NCBI GenBank assembly: GCA_036502965.1
Contig: DASXXT010000213.1
Coordinates: forward strand, 1-10,935
Source: Roseiarcus sp036502965
GTDB lineage: Bacteria > Pseudomonadota > Alphaproteobacteria > Rhizobiales > Beijerinckiaceae
DNA: 10,935 nt
Direction: 5' to 3'
The position numbers and the translations under genes are program-made. Shown here one piece after another: positions 6,142 to 10,935 of the stretch (the first letter of the stretch is position 1; each line of letters starts with the position of its first letter). The notes under the pieces were generated by a model that was not told the origin of the DNA, searched no databases, and saw nothing but the letters and a program-made list of their open reading frames with translations.

Positions 6142-9136
6142 TGAGCCGCGCTCCTGCTTTGTCATAGAAAACCGGGCCCACGACCGTCACGCTAACAGCG
6201 CCGCCGGGCATCGGGACATGGAGCTTGGCGCCGATGCGCGAGCGCCCCGCCGCGACAAGCCCGAGCGCGATCGGACGGCCCAGAGTCGCGCTGCGATAGG
6301 ACGACGTGACATGGCCGAGCGCGGACGAGCCGGTCGGCGGGCTCGCGCTTTCCGTCACCTGCGCGCCCTCTTCGAGCGCGATTGACGACTCGTCGGTCAG
6401 AAGCCCGACCAGCTGCTTGCGATTCTCTGCCAGCATGTCTTGGCGCGCAAGCGATCGCTTGCCGACAAAATCTTTCTTCGTCTTGCCGATCGCCCGGTCG
6501 AGGCCCAGGTCGGCGAGCGTCACCGTGCCGTCGGTCTCCTGACCGACGATGACATAACCCTTCTCGGCCCGCATCACATGCATCGCCTCGGTGCCGTAAG
6601 CGCAGCCTCCGTGCTTTTGAACCTCGCGCCACGCCGCCTCCCAGACAGCGCGACCGAAGTGCGAAGGCACGTTGATTTCGTAGCCGAGCTCGCCGGTGAA
6701 GCTCACCCGCATGAGTCGTGAAGGGACGCCGCAGACGCGCGTCTCGCGCACGCTCATATGCGGAAAGGCGTCACCCGCGAGATCCATGCCTTCGATAAGG
6801 GGGCCGATTGTCTCCCGCGCGCGGGGCCCCTGCACGGCGATCGTCGCCCATTGTTCGGTGGTTGAAGTGAGCCAGACTCTGAGATCGGTAAACTCGGTCT
6901 GGAGATAGTCCTCCATATGCGCCAGCACACGCGGCGCGCCCCCGGTCGTCGTCGTCACATGGAAGCGGTCGGGTTTTAAGCGCGCGATGACTCCGTCGTC
7001 CATGAGAAAACCGGCCTCGCTGAGCATGAGGCCATAGCGGCAGCGTCCAATTTCGAGCTTCTGGAAGGCGTTGGCGTACGTGCGTTCGAGAAACGTCGCC
7101 GCATCGGGGCCCACGACTTCGATCTTGCCCAGCGTAGAGCCGTCGAAAAGACCCACATTGTCCCGGGTCGTGCGGCATTCGCGCGCAACGGCGTCATGCA
7201 TCGATTCGCGAGCTTGCGGAAAATACCAGGCGCGCTTCCACGGGCCGACATCCTCGAACGCGGCGCCGTTTTCGGCCGCCCAGTCGTGAATGGGCGTGCG
7301 GCGGATGGGATCGAACAGGTCGCCGCGCGCTGGGCCTGCGAAGGCGCCGAAGGTCACCGGCGTATAGGGCGCGCGGAAGGTCGTCAGGCCCACCTCGGGG
7401 ATCGGCTTCTTGAGCGTAGCGGCGGCGATCGCAAGCGCGTTGATGTTCGAAAGCTTGCCCTGGTCGGTCGCCATGCCCGTGGTGGTGTAGCGCTTGATGT
7501 GCTCGATCGAGCGCATGCCTTCCTGGACCGCCAAGCTCACATCCTTGGCGCAAACGTCGTTCTGGAAATCGACGAACGCCTTCGCGCGACGGTCGGTGCG
7601 AATGGCTGGTGGTTCGGCGCGCGCGGCGCCGAAGGCAGGAAGATCGTCACTGACAGTGTAGGTCCGCGCTCCCGGTGTCGTAAAGCCGGCCGCCGTCGCC
7701 GCGGCGCGCCCAGCCGCGTCGCCTTCCGCGAGCGCGCCGGCAAGATCGAAGGTCGCGTTGCAGGCGCCGGCTGACCGCTCGCGTTGAGTCGACGCCCCGG
7801 GCTTGAAGAGCTGCAGCGCCCCGTCGAAGACGAGCTTGCCGCGCGATTGCGAGAACAGGTGCACCGACGGTGTCCATCCGCCCGACATCAGGAGCGCGTC
7901 GCAGGCGACAGTTCGATCTCCGCCAGGATGCTTGACACGAACCGCCTCGACCCGCAGGCGACCGTCGACGCCAACAATCTCGGCGCCGGCAAGGACCTCG
8001 ATGCCCGCGGCGCGCGCGGCGTCAGTCAGCGGTCCTTTGGCCTCGGGGCGCAGATCGACGATAAGCTCGACGCCGACGCCCGCTTTCTTGAGGTCGAGCG
8101 CGGCGCGGTAAGCGCTATCGTGCGCTGTCGCAACAACGATGCGGTCGCCGACCTTGGCGCCGTACTGACGGCAATAGCGCCGCGCGGCATCAGCGAGCAT
8201 CACGGCCGGGCGGTCATTGTTCGGAAAGACAAGCGGACGCTCGATCGCGCCAGTCGCCTGCACGACCTCACGCGCGCGCGTCTGCCACAGCCGCTCGCGC
8301 GGCAAGTCAGGATCGGCGATGAGATCGGCTTCGGCGATGCGCTCATTGAGCGCGACGAAATTCTGCGCGTAATAGCCGAACGCCTGCGTGCGCGTCATCA
8401 ATCGCACGTTGGGCGCCGAGCGCAACGCCGCGAGCGTATCGTCGAGCCAAGTCCGCGCGCTCTTGCCGTCGATCTCGACCTCAGCCTCGGCGAGGAGCGA
8501 GCCGCCTAGCGCAGGATTTTCGTCGCAGAGGACGACTCGCGCGCCGTCTTGGCTCGCTGCCAGCGCGGCCGCGAGACCCGCTGGCCCAGCGCCAACGATC
8601 AGCACGTCGCAATGATCGAAAGTGCGTTGATAGCGGTCAGGATCGGGCTCGCGCGGGGCTACGCCAAGGCCCGCGGCGCGGCGGATCATCGGCTCATAGA
8701 CGCGGGTCCAGGCCCAATTTTTGCCGAGCAGGTTCGGGCCCATGAAGGTCTTGTAGTAGAAGCCGGCGCCGAACAGAGGCGAGAACAGGTCGTTGACGGC
8801 GCCGAGGTCGAATTTGAGCGACGGCCAGCGGTTCTGGCTCGCGGCGATTAGTCCGTCGTAGAGCTCGATCTGGGTTGCGCGCAGGTTGGGGGTTAATCGG
8901 CCCGGCCCGCGCGCGAGGCTGACAAGCGCGTTCGGCTCCTCCGCGCCGGCAGACAAAATGCCGCGCGGCCGGTGATACTTGAACGAGCGCCCGACCAGAT
9001 GCACGCCATTGGCGATGAGCGCGGAAGCGATCGTGTCGCCCGCGTAGCCTTGGTAGTCGAGGCCGTCGAACGTGAAGACGAAAGGACGCGAACGGTCGAT
9101 TGAGCCACCGCTGGCAAGACGAAACGGCTGGCTCAT
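6134..9136 (-). CDS. soxA: Sarcosine oxidase, alpha subunit
   Basis: This is the large subunit, 1000 residues from this start, normal for SoxA. In order it has a 2Fe-2S-ferredoxin-like N-terminal domain (about 15-75, VHLVGRSFKYHRPRGILSAG), which lacks cluster cysteines as is usual for SoxA; a dinucleotide-binding domain with DVLIVGAGPAGLAAAL (177-192) for NAD; a central oxidoreductase part containing DFQNDVCAKDV (523-533); a folate-binding aminomethyltransferase domain (about 590-870, with GELGYEI at 815-821); and its C-terminal barrel (about 890-990). The folate domain captures the methyl carbon as 5,10-methylene-tetrahydrofolate. The frame is open 114 bases further upstream, inside soxD, but that extension is a shadow. 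The chosen ATG overlaps the soxD stop as ATGA, and MSQPFRLASGG is the usual SoxA beginning. The 3' end overlaps soxG by 8 bases. Confidence 0.96.
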   Translation of the reverse strand: MSQPFRLASGGSIDRSRPFVFTFDGLDYQGYAGDTIASALIANGVHLVGRSFKYHRPRGILSAGAEEPNALVSLARGPGRLTPNLRATQIELYDGLIAASQNRWPSLKFDLGAVNDLFSPLFGAGFYYKTFMGPNLLGKNWAWTRVYEPMIRRAAGLGVAPREPDPDRYQRTFDHCDVLIVGAGPAGLAAALAASQDGARVVLCDENPALGGSLLAEAEVEIDGKSARTWLDDTLAALRSAPNVRLMTRTQAFGYYAQNFVALNERIAEADLIADPDLPRERLWQTRAREVVQATGAIERPLVFPNNDRPAVMLADAARRYCRQYGAKVGDRIVVATAHDSAYRAALDLKKAGVGVELIVDLRPEAKGPLTDAARAAGIEVLAGAEIVGVDGRLRVEAVRVKHPGGDRTVACDALLMSGGWTPSVHLFSQSRGKLVFDGALQLFKPGASTQRERSAGACNATFDLAGALAEGDAAGRAAATAAGFTTPGARTYTVSDDLPAFGAARAEPPAIRTDRRAKAFVDFQNDVCAKDVSLAVQEGMRSIEHIKRYTTTGMATDQGKLSNINALAIAAATLKKPIPEVGLTTFRAPYTPVTFGAFAGPARGDLFDPIRRTPIHDWAAENGAAFEDVGPWKRAWYFPQARESMHDAVARECRTTRDNVGLFDGSTLGKIEVVGPDAATFLERTYANAFQKLEIGRCRYGLMLSEAGFLMDDGVIARLKPDRFHVTTTTGGAPRVLAHMEDYLQTEFTDLRVWLTSTTEQWATIAVQGPRARETIGPLIEGMDLAGDAFPHMSVRETRVCGVPSRLMRVSFTGELGYEINVPSHFGRAVWEAAWREVQKHGGCAYGTEAMHVMRAEKGYVIVGQETDGTVTLADLGLDRAIGKTKKDFVGKRSLARQDMLAENRKQLVGLLTDESSIALEEGAQVTESASPPTGSSALGHVTSSYRSATLGRPIALGLVAAGRSRIGAKLHVPMPGGAVSVTVVGPVFYDKAGARLNG
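6151..6155 (-). promoter_or_regulatory. Ribosome binding site deciding the soxG start
   Basis: AGGAG on the minus strand, 9 bases before the ATG at 6141 and inside the end of soxA. It lies downstream of the alternative ATG at 6165, which argues for the shorter 189-residue SoxG. Confidence 0.6.
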
Positions 9137-9438
9137 TCGCGCCGCTCGGCTCGTTCGGCGGCGATGTCCGGTCGGGGCTCGCCCGCTTTGTAGACCGCAA
9201 GGATCTTGTCGCTCAGGGTGTCGCGTAGGCAATTGAAGAATCGCCCGCAACCGTACGCGTGGCGCCAGCGCTCCGCGAGCACGCCCTTCGGATTGGAGCG
9301 GAAATAAAGAAAGTTCGCCCAGTCTTCATCGGTGACGGCGCTCGGATCGGCGGGCCGCGCGATATGCGCTTCGCCGCCATAGCGGAACTCGATCTCCGGG
9401 CGAGCCATGCCGCAGTATGGGCAATCGATCAGCAGCAT
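9133..9438 (-). CDS. soxD: Sarcosine oxidase, delta subunit
   Basis: This 101-residue protein is the small zinc-binding subunit of the sarcosine oxidase heterotetramer. It begins MLLIDCPYCG. C6, C9, H60 and C64 match the zinc ligands known from the crystallised enzymes (Cys, Cys, His, Cys). DWANFLYFRSNPKG (39-52) and ERWRHAYGCGRFFN (56-69) are strong SoxD signatures. The start lies 10 bases after the soxB stop, and the stop overlaps the soxA start by 4 bases, so all three are probably translated from one message. No strong Shine-Dalgarno is visible, which fits coupling to soxB. Confidence 0.96.
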   Translation of the reverse strand: MLLIDCPYCGMARPEIEFRYGGEAHIARPADPSAVTDEDWANFLYFRSNPKGVLAERWRHAYGCGRFFNCLRDTLSDKILAVYKAGEPRPDIAAERAERRE

Positions 9439-9448
9439 GATTCAGCGC

Positions 9449-10699
9449 TCAATGCGCGACCGCCGCTGCGGCGGCTTCGTCGATGAGCCGGCCGGAGCGA
9501 AAGCGGTCGAGGGTGAAGGGTGCGGCGAGCGGATGCGGCTCGGCCTTGGCGATCGTATGCGCGAACACATGGCCCGAGCCCGGCGTCGCCTTGAAGCCGC
9601 CGGTGCCCCAGCCGCAATTGACGAAGAGGCCCGGAACCGGCGTTAGGCCGATGATCGGCGAGCGGTCCGGCGTCACGTCGACGATGCCGCCCCAGTTGCG
9701 CAGCATGCGCATGCGACGCACCGCGGGGAAGAGTTCGCAGATCGCCTCCAGCGTATGGTTGGCGATGTGCAGGCCGCCGGTTTGCGAATAGGACATGTAG
9801 GCGTCGGTGCCGGCGCCGATGACGAGTTCGCCTTTGTCGGATTGCGACATGTAGGCGTGTATGGTGTTCGACATCACGACGCATGGCATCATCGGCTTGA
9901 CCGGCTCCGACACCAGCGCCTGCAAGGGGTAGCTCTCCAGCGGCATGCGGACGCCGGCCATCGCCATCACCACTGACGTATGGCCGGCAGCCACGACGCC
10001 GATCTTCTTGGCCGCGATCGCGCCGCGCGTCGTCTCGACCCCGGAGGCAGCGCCCGAAGCGTCGCGGCGGATCGCCGTCGCCTCACAGTTCTGGATGATG
10101 TCGACGCCGCGCGCCGACGCTCCGCGGGCATAGCCCCAGGCGACCGCGTCGTGTCGCGCCACGCCGCCGCGCCGCTGCAGCGCTGCGCCGACGACCGGAT
10201 AGCGAATGTCGCGGGCGATGTTGAGGATCGGGCAGAAGGCCTTGGCGTCCTCCGGCGTCAGCCATTCGTTGTCCACCCCGGCCAGGCGATTGGCGTGCAC
10301 GTGACGTTTTCCCACCTGGACGTCATGCGCATTGTGCGCCAGCATCATCACGCCGCGCGGCGAATACATGACGTTGTAGTTCAGCTCCTGAGATAAGCCC
10401 TCCCACAGCTTTAGGGCGTGATCATAGAGCGCCGCCGATTCCTCCCAGAGGTAGTTGGAGCGGATGACCGTGGTGTTGCGCCCGGTGTTGCCGCCACCGA
10501 GCCAGCCCTTCTCCAGCACGGCGACATTGTTGAGGCCGTGTTCCTTGGCGAGGTAATAGGCGGTCGCGAGCCCGTGTCCGCCCGCGCCGATGATGATCGC
10601 ATCATAGGCCGCCTTCGGCTCCGGGTTGCGCCATTGCTCTGGCCAGCCGGAATTGTGCTTGAGGGCCTGCAACGCTAGATTGACAAAGGAAAATCGCAC
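9449..10699 (-). CDS. soxB: Sarcosine oxidase, beta subunit (catalytic flavin subunit)
   Basis: This 416-residue FAD-dependent oxidoreductase of the DAO family carries the active site where sarcosine is oxidised. YDAIIIGAGGHGLATAYYLA (32-51) is the FAD-binding loop, followed by VAVLEKGWLGGGNTGRNTT (59-77). H183 in GVARHDAVAWGY (179-190) aligns, with a 10-residue N-terminal offset, to His173 of the Corynebacterium enzyme as I remember it, the residue that binds FMN covalently. The C-terminal NCGWGTGGFKATPG (359-372) is also family-typical. The start is a GTG: the codon immediately upstream in frame is the stop TAA, the MRFS beginning is conserved in proteobacterial SoxB, and the next in-frame Met is at residue 111. 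AGGG lies about 8 bases upstream. It is the first gene of the soxBDAG operon. Confidence 0.97.
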   Translation of the reverse strand: MRFSFVNLALQALKHNSGWPEQWRNPEPKAAYDAIIIGAGGHGLATAYYLAKEHGLNNVAVLEKGWLGGGNTGRNTTVIRSNYLWEESAALYDHALKLWEGLSQELNYNVMYSPRGVMMLAHNAHDVQVGKRHVHANRLAGVDNEWLTPEDAKAFCPILNIARDIRYPVVGAALQRRGGVARHDAVAWGYARGASARGVDIIQNCEATAIRRDASGAASGVETTRGAIAAKKIGVVAAGHTSVVMAMAGVRMPLESYPLQALVSEPVKPMMPCVVMSNTIHAYMSQSDKGELVIGAGTDAYMSYSQTGGLHIANHTLEAICELFPAVRRMRMLRNWGGIVDVTPDRSPIIGLTPVPGLFVNCGWGTGGFKATPGSGHVFAHTIAKAEPHPLAAPFTLDRFRSGRLIDEAAAAAVAH

Positions 10700-10892
10700 T
10701 TAACGCGCCCTGAGGTGGTTTCGACGGGACGATTGCCCGCTTCGGCTCGCGATTGCGAGAATAATTTCCGGGCGGCGGCGAAACTTTGTTGCGCGGACCC
10801 CTTATGCGACGGTCGGGTTTGATCGTTGCGGGAGGAAGATCCACGCTAACACTTTGATAGTCACTTGCTTCGTGGGAGCAGGAAAAACTCTA
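10700..10892. promoter_or_regulatory. Intergenic region upstream of soxB
   Basis: This region of about 190 bases must hold the sox operon promoter unless transcription enters from outside, and may also serve a divergent gene to the right. A less GC-rich stretch is centred on 10759-10769 (GAGAATAATTTCC). A hyphenated inverted repeat CTCGC-GATT-GCGAG (10746-10759) sits about 47 bases before the soxB start, a plausible operator position. I could not identify convincing -35/-10 hexamers or a riboswitch; in particular, I see no glycine-riboswitch core. Confidence 0.4.
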
Positions 10893-10935
10893 ATGCGAGC
10901 AGCCAACAAGCTCCTTTTCCTCGATGGCGAACACC
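10893..10935 (+). CDS. Possible start of a divergent gene, cut by the window edge
   Basis: An ATG preceded by AGGA (10879-10882, about 10 bases away) opens a frame of 14 codons (MRAANKLLFLDGEH) that runs off the window. It would be divergent from soxB. I do not recognise a family. Regulators are often found at this position in sox clusters, but nothing in these residues shows that, and the call rests only on the start signal and location. Confidence 0.25.
   Translation, partial: MRAANKLLFLDGEH

Noticed and set aside
5395..6144. 249-codon open frame on the plus strand opposite the sigma factor gene and soxG
   Set aside because: It is antisense to two well-recognised genes, has an Arg/Ala/Pro-rich composition typical of shadow frames in GC-rich DNA, and has no recognisable domain.
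7784..8509. 241-codon plus-strand open frame opposite soxA
   Set aside because: It lies wholly inside the conserved soxA coding region on the other strand, and its sequence looks like a shadow translation.
9137..9250. N-terminal extension of SoxA by 38 residues
   Set aside because: It lies inside soxD, is Arg-rich and unlike SoxA; the ATG at 9136 overlaps the soxD stop and matches the usual SoxA start.
10602..10844. 80-codon minus-strand open frame spanning the soxB upstream region
   Set aside because: It runs out of frame into soxB and shows no similarity; soxB itself starts at 10699.

Overview
The window is GC-rich, densely coded DNA, most likely from an alphaproteobacterium. The soxBDAG gene order, the strong G/C preference at third codon positions and the family mix point to Hyphomicrobiales (Rhizobiales). 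That assignment is inferred from style and content; there is no rRNA or other marker gene. I see no tRNA, rRNA, CRISPR array, insertion sequence or phage gene, and no gap between genes exceeds 300 bases.

Left part, plus strand (56-4037): a YheS-like ABC-F ATPase is followed, with a 4-base ATGA overlap, by a secreted protein that resembles the chorismate-lyase fold. After a gap of about 100 bases comes a short-chain dehydrogenase of the 2,4-dienoyl-CoA reductase type, then at once a small membrane methyltransferase of the ICMT/PEMT type. The first pair looks translationally coupled, and the second pair looks like a two-gene operon.

Right part, minus strand (10699 down to 4045): a complete heterotetrameric sarcosine oxidase operon in the order soxB, soxD, soxA, soxG. 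Key cofactor residues are visible: the flavinylated His of SoxB, the zinc ligands of SoxD and the dinucleotide-binding loop of SoxA. The next genes on the same strand are an ECF-type sigma factor with a C-terminal SnoaL-like extension and a small GFA-family zinc protein. Sarcosine oxidase turns sarcosine into glycine, hydrogen peroxide and a one-carbon unit (5,10-methylene-tetrahydrofolate, or free formaldehyde without folate). A formaldehyde-activating-family protein downstream is therefore suggestive, although the link is only positional. The gfa and methyltransferase genes converge tail to tail with 7 bases between them.

At the right edge, a roughly 190-base region separates soxB from a possible divergent gene, of which only 14 codons are visible. 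I found no clearly new biological system. The most useful leads are the sox / sigma factor / GFA arrangement, the sigma factor lacking a neighbouring anti-sigma gene, the altered active site of the dienoyl-CoA-reductase-like enzyme, and the exported chorismate-lyase-like protein coupled to an ABC-F gene.
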